Below, in pieces: positions 31,297 through 43,814 of a DNA stretch of 64,000 nucleotides (position 1 is its first letter; every line of letters begins with the position of its first letter). Position numbers and translations under genes: made by a program. The notes below the pieces were generated by a model. The model had not been told where the DNA came from, did not search any database, and saw only the letters and a list, made by a program, of their open reading frames with translations. The DNA comes from Aegilops tauschii subsp. strangulata. Its lineage: Eukaryota; Streptophyta; Magnoliopsida; Poales; Poaceae. The DNA is taken from NCBI RefSeq assembly GCF_002575655.3, contig NC_053037.3:502270544-502334543 (forward strand). Reading direction: 5' to 3'.

Positions 31297-33850
31297 AATT
31301 CCTTCTCGTCCTCGAGTAGGTAAATGATAAAAGAAAGAATTTATGAAGTGTGAATGCTAGCAGGTGCATAAGTTTGATCAATGATAATTTCAATCACCTT
31401 TTCTAGCATCATTATATGTCATAACAGTTCCTCAACTCATAGAACTTTGCATGATCAAGTAACAAACTATTCACATGTTAAAGTATAGATCATAAATTTT
31501 CTTGAAAACTAACAAACTGTGTTATTAGTCATCAAACAATTACAATTCATCTTATTTTCAGGAAGAGTCTATGTCAGAGCTTTGATTTAGCAAACTCCAC
31601 ATACTCAACTATCGTATAGTCTTCCATGATTGCTACCACTCAAAACATATTTTTAGAACAAATAGTATTCATCGAACACAGAGAAAGATAGGGTCTTAGT
31701 GTTTCGCCTCCCAACCTTTCACCTCAAGGGTAATGTCAACAATAATAATTAATGCTCAAATATATTTGAATGGCCATATATGCTTAGATCTTTCCATCAC
31801 ATGATGCTTGCCAACTAAAGAGTAGGTTGGAATCAGAAGGAATACTACTGACTCTTGCATAAAAGTAAAAGATAGGCCCTTCGCAGAGGGAAGCAGGGAT
31901 TTGCAGAGGTGCCAGAGCTCGAAGCAAAAACAGAGATGAAAATAATTTTGAGAGGTATGCTTTCATTGTCAACATAACGACCAAGAGTTCCCAATATCTT
32001 CCATACTAGATACATTATAGGCGGTTCCCACGCAGAAAGGTAAAGTTTTTACTCCCCCTCCACCAACATTCACACTCCACAGCTTGTCCGAAACAACGGG
32101 TTCCGTCCAACTATCAACATTCCTGGGGGAGTTTTGTTTAAATTATTTGCGAATTTGTTTTTGATCTTTTGATCATAGGACTGGGCATCCCAGTTACCAG
32201 CCATTTTCTCGTGAATGATGAGCGGAGTCCACTCATCGTGAGAATAACCCACCTAGCATGGAAGATACTGACAGCCCCTAGACACTACATGAGCGATTCG
32301 GGCATACAAAACAGATTATTGTTTGAAGGTTTAGAGTTTGGCACATGCAAATTTACTTGGAACGGCAGGTAAATACCGCATATAGGTACATATGGTGGAC
32401 ACTCATGGAAGAAACTTGGTTCAAGGAGTTTGGATGCACAAGCAGTATTCCCGCTTAGTACAGATATTTTGGCTAGCAAAGGATTCTAAATAGCAAGCAC
32501 CACATGTTAGACGATCCATAACAATATAACTTCTATACAAATATACCCAAGCATAACTCATTATGTTGTCTTCCTTGTCCAACTTCAACTAATTTGCTCA
32601 GGTTTGAAAATAATTAATGGGGCTCACAATCATAGAAGATGCCCAAGATAGTATATTTATATGTGAAATCTCTCTTCCTTCAATATTCTTTCATGAATTG
32701 TTCAAGTGACTAATACAATGTTGTCTAACCTTCAATAAATTTACCACCTCTACTTCATATATGTGAAGGAAATACTCCCCATGGGAAAGGCGTATGAAAC
32801 ATATATAATTTCAGATTTATGACATTCAATTAATTCAATCATTTACTCATAGGATATAAGTGAAGCACACGAGTAAATGACAAACTACTCCAAAAAGATA
32901 TAAGTGAAGATCAATGAGTAGTTAAATAATTATGTAGCTATGTGAAGACTCTCTCTCATTTAAGAATTTCATATCTTGGTATTTTATTCAAACAGCAATC
33001 AAAGCTAAAGAAAATAAAATGACGCTCCAAACAAAACACATATCATATGGTGAATAAAAATATAGCTCCAAGTAAAGTTACCGATGAACGAAGACGAAAG
33101 AGGGGATGCCATCCGGGGCATCCCCAAGCTTAGGCTTTTGGTTGTCCTTGAATATTACCTTGGGGTGCCTTGGGCATCCCCAAGCTTAGGCTCTTGCCAC
33201 TCCTTATTCCATAGCCCATCGAATCTTCCCCCAAAACTTGAAAACTTCACAACACAAAACTCAACATGAAACTCGTAACCTCCGTTAGCAAAAGGAAAAA
33301 AAAACACCACTTCAAGGTACTGTAATGAACTCATTCTTTATTTATATTGGTGTTAAATCTACTTTATTACAACTTCTCTATGGTTTTAAACCATTTTACT
33401 AGCCATAGATTCATCAAAATAAGCAAACAACACACGAAAAACAGAATCTGTCAAAAACAGAACAGTCTGTAGTAATCTGTAACTAACGCAAACTTCTAGA
33501 ACTCAAAAAATTCTAAAATAAATTGGTGGACCTGAGTAATTTGTCTAGTAATCATCTGAAAAAAGAATCAACTAAATATCACTCTCTAGTAAAAAGTTTC
33601 AGCTAATCTTGTGAGCACTGAAGTTTCTGTTTTTTACAGCATGATCATAAATACTTCACCCAAGTCTTCCCAAAGGTTCTACTTGGCACAAACACTAATT
33701 AAAACACAAAACCACATCTAAACAGAAGCTAGATGGATTATTTATTCCTAAACAGAACCGAAAAGCAAGAAACTAAAATAAAATTGGGTTGCCTCCCAAC
33801 AATTGCTATCGTTTAACGCCCCTACCTAGGCATGATGATTTCAATGATGC
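31297..33850 (-). other. Non-coding interior of the non-autonomous Gypsy element
   Basis: AT-rich, without a usable frame. CATCCCCAAGCTTAGG occurs at 33118-33134 and 33175-33190 and resembles extra polypurine-tract copies (CCTAAGCTTGGGGATG on the minus strand). Several segments match 44700-45500 of the plus-strand Gypsy element in inverse orientation. Confidence 0.6.
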
Positions 33851-34549
33851 TCACATAAAAGATAAGAATTGAAACATAAAGAGAGCATCATGAAGAATAT
33901 GACTAGCACATTTAAGTCTAACCCACTTCCTATGCATAGGGATTTGGTGAGCACACAACTTATGGGAACAATAATCAACTAGCATAGGAAGGGAAAACAA
34001 GCATAACTTTAAAACTTTAAGCACATAGAGAGGAAACTTGATATTATTGCAATTCCTACAAGCATATATTCCTCCCTCATAATAATTTTCAGTAGCATCA
34101 TGAATGAATTCAACAATATAACCAGCACCTAAAGCATTCTTTTCATGATCTACTTTCATAGGAATTTTACTACTCTCCACATAAGCAAAATTCTTCTCAA
34201 TCGGAATAGTGGTGGGAGCAAACTCAACAAAATAACTATCATGTGATTGAAAATTAAGATCAAGATGACAAGTTTCGTGGTTATCATTATTCTTTATAGC
34301 ATACGTGTCATCACAATAATCATCATAAATAGGAGGCATGCTTTCATCATAATAAATTTGCTCCTCAAAACTTGGGTGACTAAACATATAATCTTCATCA
34401 AACATAGCATCCCCAAGCTTGTGGCTTTGCATATCATTAGCATCATGGGTATTCAAGGAATTCATACTAACAACATTGCAATCATGCTCATTATTCACAT
34501 ATTTTATGCCAAGCATTCTATGTAATTCTTCTTCTAGTACTGAGCACAA
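33851..34549 (-). CDS. Unrecognised 232-residue ORF downstream of the primer site
   Basis: This is the first open frame after the primer-binding site, where gag normally starts, on the coding strand of the non-autonomous element. The N-terminal two thirds are acidic and rich in Asp, Asn and His, with runs such as YYDESMPPIYDDYCDD; the last third is hydrophobic and Cys/His-containing (HKLCAHQIPMHRKW). It lacks the conserved gag motifs of the plus-strand copy (LTWYRLCDDMGSWN). No family is recognised. It may be translated, or it may be open because of biased codon content. An expressed product would be specific to the element. Confidence 0.4.
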   Translation of the reverse strand: MCSVLEEELHRMLGIKYVNNEHDCNVVSMNSLNTHDANDMQSHKLGDAMFDEDYMFSHPSFEEQIYYDESMPPIYDDYCDDTYAIKNNDNHETCHLDLNFQSHDSYFVEFAPTTIPIEKNFAYVESSKIPMKVDHEKNALGAGYIVEFIHDATENYYEGGIYACRNCNNIKFPLYVLKVLKLCLFSLPMLVDYCSHKLCAHQIPMHRKWVRLKCASHILHDALFMFQFLSFM

Positions 34550-34713
34550 TTTTCCTTCCCATCGTTTTCACAAAAGACATTAAAAAGATGAAGCATATGA
34601 GGCACCCTTAATTCCATTTTTTGTAGTTTTATTTTATAGACTAAACTAGTGATAAAACAAGAAACTAAAAGATTCGATTGTAAGATCTAAAGATATACCT
34701 TCAAGCACTCACC

Positions 34714-34731
34714 TCCCCGGCAACGGCACCA
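34714..34731 (-). promoter_or_regulatory. Primer-binding site, tRNA-Asp type (non-autonomous element)
   Basis: The minus strand reads TGGTGCCGTTGCCGGGGA, one change from the complement of the 3' end of plant tRNA-Asp (TGGCGCC...). Confidence 0.75.
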
Positions 34732-34741
34732 GAAAACAGCT

Positions 34742-36398
34742 TGATGTCTACTACGCAACCTTATTCTTGTAGACGTTGTTGGGCCTCCAAGTGCAGAGGT
34801 TTGTAGGACAGTAGCAAATTTCCCTCAAGTGGATGACCTAAGGTTTATCAATCCGTGGGAGGCGTAGGATGAAGATGGTGTCTCTCAAACAACCCTGCAA
34901 CCAAATAACAAAGAGTCTCTTGTGTCACCAACACACCCAATACAATGGTAAATTGTATAGGTGCACTAGTTCGGCAAAGAGATGGTGATACAAGTGCAAT
35001 ATGGATGGTAGATATAGGTATTTGTAATCTGAAAATATAAAAACAGCAAGGTAACTAATGATAAAAGTGAGCACAAACGATATTGCAATTCGTTGAAACA
35101 AGGCCCAGGGTTCATACTTTCACTAGTGCAAGTTCTCTCAACAATAATAACATAATTGGATCATATAACTATCCCTCAACATGCAACAAAGAGTCACTCC
35201 AAAGTCACTAATAGCGGAGAACAAACAAAGAGATTATGGTAGGGTACGAAACCACCTCAAAGTTATTCTTTCACATCAATCCGTTGGGCTATTCCTATAA
35301 GTGTCACAAACAACCCTAGAGTTGGTACTAGAATAACACCTTAAGACACAAATCAACCAAAACCCTAATGTCACCTAGATACTCCAATGTCACCTCAAGT
35401 ATCGGTGTGTATGATTATACGATATGCATCACACAATCTCAGATTCATCTATTCAACCATCACAAAGTACTTCAAAGAGTGCCCCAAAGTTTCTACCGGA
35501 GAATCAAGATGAAAACGTGTGCCAACCCCTATCCATAGGTTCATGGGCGGAACCCACAAGTTGATCACCAAAACATACATCAAGTGAATCACGTGATATC
35601 CCATGGTCACCACAGATACGCACGGCAAGACATACATCAAGTGTTCTCAAATCATTAAAGACTCAATCCGATAAGATAACTTCAAAGGGAAAACTCAATC
35701 CATCACAAGAGAGTAGAGGGGGAGAAGAAACATAAGATGCAACTATAACAGCAAAGCTCGCGATACATCAAGATCGTGCCAAATCAAGAACACGAGAGGG
35801 AGATCAAACACATAGCTATTGGTACATACCCTGAGCCCCGAGGGTGAACTACTCCCTCCTCGTCATGGAGAGCATCGGGATGATGAAGATGGCCACCAGT
35901 GAGGGTTACCCCTCCGGCAGGGTGCCGGAACAGGGTCCCGATTTTTTTTGGTGGCTACAGAGGCTTGCGGTGGCGGAACTCCCGATCTATTCTGTTCTTC
36001 GAAGTTTATAGGGTATATGGGAATATATAGGTGAAAGAAGTACGTCAGGGGAGCCACGAGGGGCCCACGAGGGTGGAGGGCGCACCCAGGGGGGTGGGCG
36101 CGCCCCCTACCTCGTGCCTTCCTCGTTGCATTCTTGACGTGGACTCCAAGTCTCCCGGGTTGCTTTCCTTCCAAAAATAACTCCTCCAGAAGGTTTCATT
36201 CCGTTTCGACTCCGTTTGATATTCCTTTTCTTCGAAACACTGAAACAAGGGAAAAAACAGGAACTGGCACTGGGCTCTGGGTCAATAGGTTAGTCCCAAA
36301 AGTAATATAAAAGTGCATAGTAAACCCCATAAAACATCCAACATGGATAATATAATAGCATGAATACTTCATAAATTAGATACGTTGGAGATGTATCA
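34742..36398 (-). repeat. 5' LTR of the non-autonomous Gypsy element
   Basis: Starts TGATGTCTACTACGC and ends GTTGGAGATGTATCA. Near-identical in layout to 29650-31282, with one extra 36-base piece near 35845-35880 (CTACTCCCTCCTCGTCATGG region) that the other copy lacks. Confidence 0.85.
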
Positions 36399-36872
36399 CC
36401 TACATGGCGCCGCATGCACCGCTGGCCTGGGCGCGTGTCAAAGCAAGGCGAGGCGGCAACGAACGGGATGGGCCTCGTTCCCGTCCCCAATAAAGCTAAG
36501 GGACACCTAAGCTATGCATTTACTGCGTCTTGTCCTGTAACACGAGCGATAAGCTCGCAGCACTGTAGGCCTTTCCACCTCCTGTGTGCCACTGTGGCAG
36601 CCCCTTTTGACTATAAAAGGATGCCCTTGGCATACTGGAGAGGGATGCGGCTCTTTTGAACTACGCAGCCACCATAGCTAGTTCAAGAGCTCAAGAACTC
36701 TCTCAACTACACACCAGAGCAGGACTAGGGTATTACGCATCCTCGCGGCCCGAACCTGGGTAAACGATCCTTGTGCTGACTGCTAATCCTGCTCTTCTCA
36801 CAACCCCGAACCCCGGCAACCATAGTAGGGATTCTTGTGATCCCATAGGTGTCGTTTCCCACCGACAATTAG

Positions 36873-37164
36873 TTTCAACATTTATTGGATTACCTGAGAT
36901 ATAATGTTTGATTCATTGACCGTTCACCACCTTTGGATTTGTGCCTTTGAAGTTGTTGATTTTTATGGCACCGGAACGATAGACGTCCTCGATAACGTAA
37001 TGACCTTCCCATTTAGAGAGAAGCTTTCCTGCAAAAAACATTAAACGAGAGTTGCATAGAGAAACATAATCACCTACGTTAAACTCACGCTTTTGTATCC
37101 TTTTGTCATGCCATCTTTTAACTTTTTCTTTAAACAGTTTGGCATTCTCATAGGCCTGCGTTCT
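36873..37164 (-). pseudogene. Old Gypsy element: integrase C-terminal part
   Basis: The minus-strand frame continues the integrase from the other side of the 37165-47321 insertion: RTQAYENAKLFKEKVKRWHD, then FNVGDYVSL and a GPY/F-like part (SKWEGHYVIEDVYRSGAIKI), then VVNGQ followed by a stop where the plus-strand copy reads on with RIKHY. The first residues of the apparent ORF come from the inserted LTR. Confidence 0.75.
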
Positions 37165-38685
37165 TGATACGTCCATTTTGCATCATGATTTTATATCGAT
37201 ATTTATTGCATTATGGGTTGTTATTACACATTATGTCACAATACTTATGCCTATTCTCTCTTATTTTACAAGGTTTACATAAGGAGGGGGAATGCCGGCA
37301 GCTGGAATTCTGGGCTGGAAAAGGAGCAAATATCGAAGAACTATTCTGCACAACTCCAAAAGTCCTAAAACTCCACGAAAGTTATTTTTGGAAATAATAA
37401 AAAATACTGAGCGGAAGAAATACCAGAGGGGGCCCACACCCTGGCAATGAGGGTGGGGGGCGCGCCCTACCCCCTGGGCGTGCCCCCTGCCTCGTGGGCC
37501 CCCTGCTGGCCCTCCGGTGCCCATCTTCTGCTATATGAAGTCTTTCGTCCGAAGAAAAATTAGAAGCAAGCTTTCGGGACGAGACTCGGCCGCCACGAGG
37601 CGGAACCTTGGTGGAACCAATCTAGGGCTCCAGCAGAGCTGTTTTCCTGGGGACACTTCCCTCCGGGAGGGGGAAATCATCGCCATCATCATCACCAACG
37701 CTCCTCTCAACGGGAGAGGGCAATCTCCATCAACATCTTCACCAGCACTATCTCCTCTCAAACCCTAGTTCATCTCTTGTATCCAATTCTTGTCTCCAAG
37801 TCTGGGATTGGTGCCTGTAGGTTGCTAGTAGTGTTGATTACTCCTTGTAGGTTATGCTAGTTGGTTTATTTGGTGGAAGATCATATGTTCAGATCCTTTA
37901 TGCATATTAATACTCCTCTGATTATGAACATGAATATGCTTTGTGAGTAGTTACGTTTGTTCCTGAGGACATGGGAGAAGTCTTGCTATTAGTAGTCATG
38001 TGAATTTGGTATTCGTTCGATATTTTGATGAGATGTATGTTGTCTCCCCTCTAGTGGTGTTATGTGAACGTCTACTACATGACACTTCACCATTATTTGG
38101 GCCTAGAGGAAGGCATCGGGAAGTAATAAGTAGATGATGGGTTGCTAGAGTGACAGAAGCTTAAACCCTAGTTTATGCGTTGCTTCGTAAGGGGCTGATT
38201 TGGATCCATATGTTTCAGGCTATGGTTAGGTTTACCTTAATACTTCTTTTGTAGTTGCGGATGCTTGCAATAGGGGTTAATCATAAGTGGGATGCTTGTG
38301 CAAGTAAGGACAACACCCAAACACCGGTCCACCCACATATCAAATTATCAAAGTACCGAACGCGAATCATATGAACGTGATGAAAACTAGCTTGACGATA
38401 ATTCCCATGTGTCCTCGGGAGCGCTTTTCTCTATATAAGAGTTTGTCCAGGCTTGTCCTTTTCTACAAAAAGGATTGGGCCACCTTGCTGCACTTTATTT
38501 ACTTTTTTTACTTGTTGCTCGTTACAAATTATCTTATCACAAAACTATCTGCTACCTCTAATTTCAGTGCTTGCAGAGAATACCTTGCTGAAAACCGCTT
38601 ATCATTTCCTTCTGCTCCTCGTCGGGTTCGACACTCTTACTTATCGAAAGGACTATGATAGATCCCTTATACTTGTGGGTCATCA
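37165..38685 (+). repeat. 5' LTR of the plus-strand Gypsy element
   Basis: 1521 bases from TGATACGTCC to GTGGGTCATCA. The first 135 bases differ from the 3' LTR at about 11 positions by eye; later parts look closer. GCTATATGAAG near 37530 is a possible TATA region. Confidence 0.9.
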
Positions 38686-38696
38686 AGACTCTTTTC

Positions 38697-38714
38697 TGGA
38701 GCCGTTGCCGGGGA
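38697..38714 (+). promoter_or_regulatory. Primer-binding site, tRNA-Asp type (plus-strand Gypsy)
   Basis: TGGAGCCGTTGCCGGGGA lies 11 bases after the 5' LTR and matches the complement of the tRNA-Asp 3' end except at one base. Confidence 0.8.
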
Positions 38715-38792
38715 GTGAAGCGCCTTTGGTAGGTGGAATTTGGTAAGGAAGAAATTTATATAGTGTGCTGAAATTTACTGTCACTTGTTACT

Positions 38793-41700
38793 ATGGAAAG
38801 TAATCCTCTGAGGGGCTTGTTCGGGGTATCTTCACCCCGACCAGTAGAGCAAAGAGTTGCTCCTCAACCTATTGAACCTACTAAAAATGAAAATGTCTAC
38901 TTTGAGATTCCTTTGGGTATGATAGAAAAACTGCTAGCTAATCCTTTTGCACGAGACGGAACAATGCATCCTGATGAGCACTTAATATATGTGGATGAAG
39001 TTTGTGGATTATTTAAGCTTGCAGGTGTGCCCGACGATGTTATTAAGAAGAAGGTCTTCCATTTATCTTTGAAGGGAGATGCATTGACATGGTATAGGCT
39101 ATGTGACGATATGGGATCATGGAACTACAAACGATTGAAATTGGAATTTCATCAGAAGTTTTCTCCTATGCATCTTGTTCATCGTGATCACAATTATATA
39201 TATAATTTTTGGCCTAGCGAAGGAGAAAGCATCGCTCAAGCTTGGGGGAGGCTTAAATCAATGTTATATTCATGCCCCAATCATGAGCTCTCAAGAGAAA
39301 TGATTATTCAAAAATTTTATGCTCGGCTTTCTGATAACAATCGCACCATGCTCGATACTTCTTGTGCTGGCTCTTTTATGATGAAGACTATTGAATTCAA
39401 ATGGGATTTATTGGAAAGAATTAAACGCAACTCTGAAGATTGGGATCCCGACGAAGGTAAGGAGTCAGGTATGACACCTAAGTTTGATTGTGTTAAATCT
39501 TTTATGGATACCGATGTTTTCCGTAAATTTAGCACTAAATATGGACTTGACTCTGAGATAGTAGCTGCTTTCTGTGAATCTTTTGCTACTCACGTTGATC
39601 TCCCTAAGGAGAATTGGTTTAAATATCATCCTCCCATAGAAGTAAAAGTAGTGGAACCTATTAAAGTTGAAGAAAAGACTATCACTTATAATGATCCTAT
39701 TGTTCCTACTGCTTATGTTGAGAAACCACCTTTTCCAGTTAGGATAAAAGATCATGCTAAAGCTTCAACTGTGGTTCGTAAAAGCAATATTAGAACTTAT
39801 ACACCTGCTGAGCAAGTTAAAGTTGAACCTAATATTGGTATCGTTAAGGATCTCTTGGCAGATAATATTGATGGGCATGTTATTTATTTTTGTGATGAAA
39901 CTGCTAGAATTGCTAAATCGTGTGCTAAAGATAAACATAGACATGTGGTAGGCATGCCTGTTATTTCTGTTAAAATAGGAGATCATTGTTATCATGGCTT
40001 GTGTGATATGGGTCCTAGTGCTAGTGCAATACCTAATGACTTATATAAAGAAATTATGCATGATATTCGACCTACTGAGTTAGAAGATATTGATGTCACA
40101 ATTAAGCTTGCCAGTAGAGATACTATTTCACCCATGGGAATTGTTAGAGATGTTGAAGTCTTGTGTGGGAAAACTAAATATCCTGCTGATTTTCTTGTTC
40201 TTGGTTCCCCACAAGATAGCTTTTGTCCCATTATATTTGGTAGACCCTTCTTAAACACTGTTAATGCTAAGATAAACTGCGAAAAGGATGTTGTTACTAT
40301 TGGTCTAGGTGATATGTCTCATGAGTTTAATTTCTCTAAATTTTGTAGACAACACCGTGAAGAGGAATTGCCTAGTAAAGATGAAATTATTGGTCTTGCT
40401 TCTATTTCCGTGCCTCCTAGTGATCCTTTAGAACAATATTTGCTAGACCATGAAAATGATATGTTTATGAATGAAAGAAGGGAAATAGATGAAGTGTTCT
40501 TTAAGCAGGCCCTATCCTGAAACACAGCTTGCCTGTTGAAATCCTAGGGGATCCTCCTCCACCAAAGGGTGATCCCGTGTTTGAGCTTAAACCATTGCCT
40601 GATACTCTTAAATATGCTTATCTTGATGACAAAAAGATATATCCTGTTATTATTAGTGCTAACCTTTCAGAGAAGGAGGAAGAAAAATTATTGAAAACAC
40701 TGAAGAAGCACCGTGCTGCTATTGGATATACTCTTGATGATCTTAAGGGCATTAGTCCCACACTATGTCAACACAAAATAAATTTGGAGAAAGATGCCAA
40801 ACCAGTTATTGATCATCAACGACGGCTGAATCCTAAAATGAAAGAAGTGGTAAGAAAGGAAGTACTAAAGCTCCTTGAGGCAGGTATAATTTATCCCGTT
40901 GCTGATAGTCAGTGGGTAAGTCATGTCCATTGTGTTCCTAAGAAGGGAGGTATTACTGTCGTTCCTAATGATAAAGATGAATTGATTTCGCAAAGAATTA
41001 TTACAAGTTATAGTATGGTAATTGATTTCCGCAAATTAAATAAAGCTACTAAAAAGGATCATTACCCCTTACCTTTTATTGATCAAATGCTAGAAAGATT
41101 ATCCAAACATACACACTTTTGCTTTCTAGATGGTTATTCTGGTTTCTCTCAAATACCTGTGTCAGCTGATGATCAAGCTAAGACCACATTTACTTGTCGT
41201 TTCGGTACTTTTGTTTATAGATGTATGCCTTTTGGTTTATGTAATGCACCTGCTACCTTTCAAAGATGCATGACGGCTATATTCTCTGCTTTTGTGAAAA
41301 GATTTGTGAGGTTTTCATGGACGATTTCTCCATCTATGGATCCTATTTTGATGATTGCTTGAGCAACCTTGTTCGAGTTTTGCAGAGATGTGAAGAAACT
41401 AACCTTGTCTTGAATTGGGAAAAGTGCCACTTTATGGTTAATGAAGGCATTGTCTTGGGGCATAAAATTTCTGAAAGAGGTATTGAAGTTGATAAAGCTA
41501 AAGTTGATGCTATTGAAAGGATGCCATGTCCCAAGGACATCAAAGGTATAAGAAGTTTCGTTGGTCATGCCGGTTTTTATAGGAGGTTCATTAAGGACTT
41601 CTCAAAAATTTCTCGGCCTCTGACTAATTTATTACAAGAAGATATACCATTTGTTTTTTATGATGATTGTGTAGAAGCATTTGAAATACTAAAGAAAGCA

Positions 41701-43529
41701 TTGATCTCGGCACCTATTGTTCAGCCACCTGATTGGATTTACCCTTTGAATTTATGTGTAATGCTAGCGATTATGCCGTAGGTGCTGTTCTAGGGCAAAG
41801 AGTTGATAAGAAATTAAATGTTATTCAATATGCTAGTAAAACTCTAGACAATGCCTAGAGAAATTATGCTACTACTGAAAAAGAATTCTTAGCAGTTGTA
41901 TTTGCTTGTGATAAGTTCAGACCTCATAGTGTTGATTCTAAAGTAACTATTCACACTGATCATGCTTCTATTAAATACCTTATGGAAAAGAAAGATGCTA
42001 AACCTAGACTTATTAGATGGGTTCTCCTGCTACAAGAATTTGATTTACATATTATTGGTAGAAAGGGAGCTGAGAACCCCGTTGCAGACAACTTGTCTAG
42101 GTTAGAAAATGTTCTTGATGACCCACTACCTATTGATGATAGCTTTCCTGATGAAAAATTAAATGTCATAAACGCTTCTCGTACTGCTCCTTGGTATGCT
42201 GATTATGCTAATTACATTGTTGCCAAATTTATACCACCTAGTTTCACATACCAGCAAAAGAAAAAGTTTTTCTATGATTTGAGACATTACTTTTGGGATG
42301 ACCCACATCTTTATAAATAAGGAGTAGATGGTGTTATTAGACGTTGTGTACCTGAGCATGAACAGGAACAGATCCTACGCAAGTGTCACTCCGAAGCTTA
42401 TGGAGGACACCACGCTGGAGATAGAACTGCACATAAGGTATTGCAATCCAGTTTTTATTGGCCTACTCTCTTCAAGGATGCCCGTAAGTTTGTTTTATCT
42501 TGTGATGAATGTCAAAGAATTGGTAATATTAGTAGACGTCAAGAAATGCCTATGAATTATTCACTTGTTATTGAAGCATTTGATTTTTGGGGCTTTGATT
42601 AGATGGGACCGTTTCCTGCCTCTAATGGATATACACATATTTTAGTTGTTGTTGATTACGTTACTAAGTGGGTAGAAGCTATTCCAACTAGTAGTGCTGA
42701 TCATAACACTTCTATTAAGATGCTTAAAGAATTTATTTTTTTGAGGTTTGGAGTCCCTAGATATCTAATGACTGATGGTGGTTCACACTTTATTCATGGT
42801 GCTTTCCGTAAAATGCTTGCTAAGTATGATGTTAATCATAGAATTGCATCCCCTTATCACCCACAGTCTAGTGACCAAGTAGAATTGAGTAATAGAGAAC
42901 TCCAATTAATTTTGCAAAAGACTGTTAATAGATTTAGAAAGAATTGGTCCAAGAAACTTGATGATGCATTATGGGCTTATAGAACTGCATATAAAAATCC
43001 TATGGGTATGTCTCCGTATAAAATGGTTTATGGAAAAGCATGCCACTTACCTCTTGAACTAGAACATAAGGCATATTGGGCTATTAAAGAGCTTAACTAT
43101 GATTTCAAACTTGCTGGTGAGAAGAGGTTATTTGACATTAGCTCACTCGGTGAATGGAGAACCCAAGCCTATGAGAATGCCAAATTGTTTAAAGAAAAAG
43201 TTAAAATATGGCATGACAACATAATACAGAAGCGTGAGTTTAATGTAGGTGATTATGTATTGCTATACAACTCTCGTTTAAGATTTTTTGCAGATAAACT
43301 TCTCTCTAAATGGGAAGGTCCTTACGTTATCGAGGAGGTCTATCGTTCCGGTGCCATAAAAATCAACAACTTTGAAGGCACAAATCCGAAGGTGGTGAAC
43401 GGCCAAAGAATCAAACATTATATCTCAGGTAATCCTATAAATGTTGAAACCAATGTTATCGAAACCGTAACCCCGGAGGAATACATAAGGGACACTTTCC
43501 GGAACGTTTCAGACTCTGAAAAGGAATAG
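38793..43529 (+). pseudogene. Gypsy gag-pol polyprotein, broken in five or more places
   Basis: Frame 1 (38793-40520, 575 residues) holds gag (LTWYRLCDDMGSWNYKRLK near residue 100) and the protease, with active-site Asp in CDMGPSASAI at about residue 405; no CCHC zinc knuckle is seen. Then come reverse transcriptase (first Asp in FLDGYSGFSQI at 41129-41131, catalytic pair in VFMDDFSIYG), RNase H ([28 protein letters not shown]), the integrase zinc finger (HSEAYGGHH, CDECQR) and DDE core (DYVTKWVEAIP, MTDGGSHF, and the Glu after YHPQSSDQV), and a GPY/F-like module. Breaks seen: one-base losses near 40512, 41289 and 41734, and stops TAG 41856-41858, TAA 42318-42320 and TAG 42600-42602. The reading ends at TAG 43527-43529. 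Comparison with the old copy at 52519-54985 locates the shifts. The element cannot make a full polyprotein. Confidence 0.9.
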
Positions 43530-43814
43530 GTATGTGGTACGGTAAGTAAACCGACTCCAAAATAGTTCTAAAGGCAATTTTTCTCCGTTTTGGAATATTT
43601 AGAAAAATAGAAAAATAAGAAGCAGTTCGGGAAGGACACGAGGGCTCCACGAGGGTGGAGGGCACGCCCTACCCCTGGACTCTGATTTCTTTCAAGTTAT
43701 GTATTTTGGTCGGTAAAAATTCGTTATATAATCTCCCGAAGGTTTTGACTCCTGTATCACACAAATATCCTCTGCTTTTGTTTCGAGTTGTTTCTGTAGA
43801 AGATTTGGAGCAAG
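43530..43814 (+). other. Spacer between pol and the extra ORF
   Basis: Non-coding. Homologous to 23028-23334 of the old copy (reverse orientation), including CCACGAGGGTGGAGGGC and TCTCCCGAAGGTTTTGAC. Confidence 0.7.

Larger units (their letters stand above)
29650..36398 (-). mobile_element. Non-autonomous Gypsy-type LTR element
   Basis: Two LTRs (29650-31282 and 34742-36398) flank 3.46 kb of interior. CCTAC duplications lie at 29645-29649 and 36399-36403. On the minus strand the primer site TGGTGCCGTTGCCGGGGA (34714-34731) follows the 5' LTR, and a polypurine tract AAGCTTGGGGATGA (31283-31296) precedes the 3' LTR. No protease, reverse transcriptase or integrase is visible. The interior near the polypurine tract resembles the non-coding 3' region of the plus-strand Gypsy element (45340-45420 versus 31680-31740). 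Confidence 0.85.
29153..36867. mobile_element. Solo LTR split by a Gypsy insertion
   Basis: The left part 29153-29649 begins TGTCGGTGTAC and the right part 36404-36867 ends CACCGACA. ATTAG flanks the whole (29148-29152 and 36868-36872). Removing the nested element leaves about 960 bases with TG...CA ends and a TATA box (TATAAAAG at 36612-36619), as expected for one LTR left after recombination between two. The superfamily cannot be told without internal sequence. Confidence 0.8.

Noticed and set aside
36414..36659. 81-codon + strand frame
   Set aside because: It lies within the solo LTR around its TATA box; no protein family is recognised.
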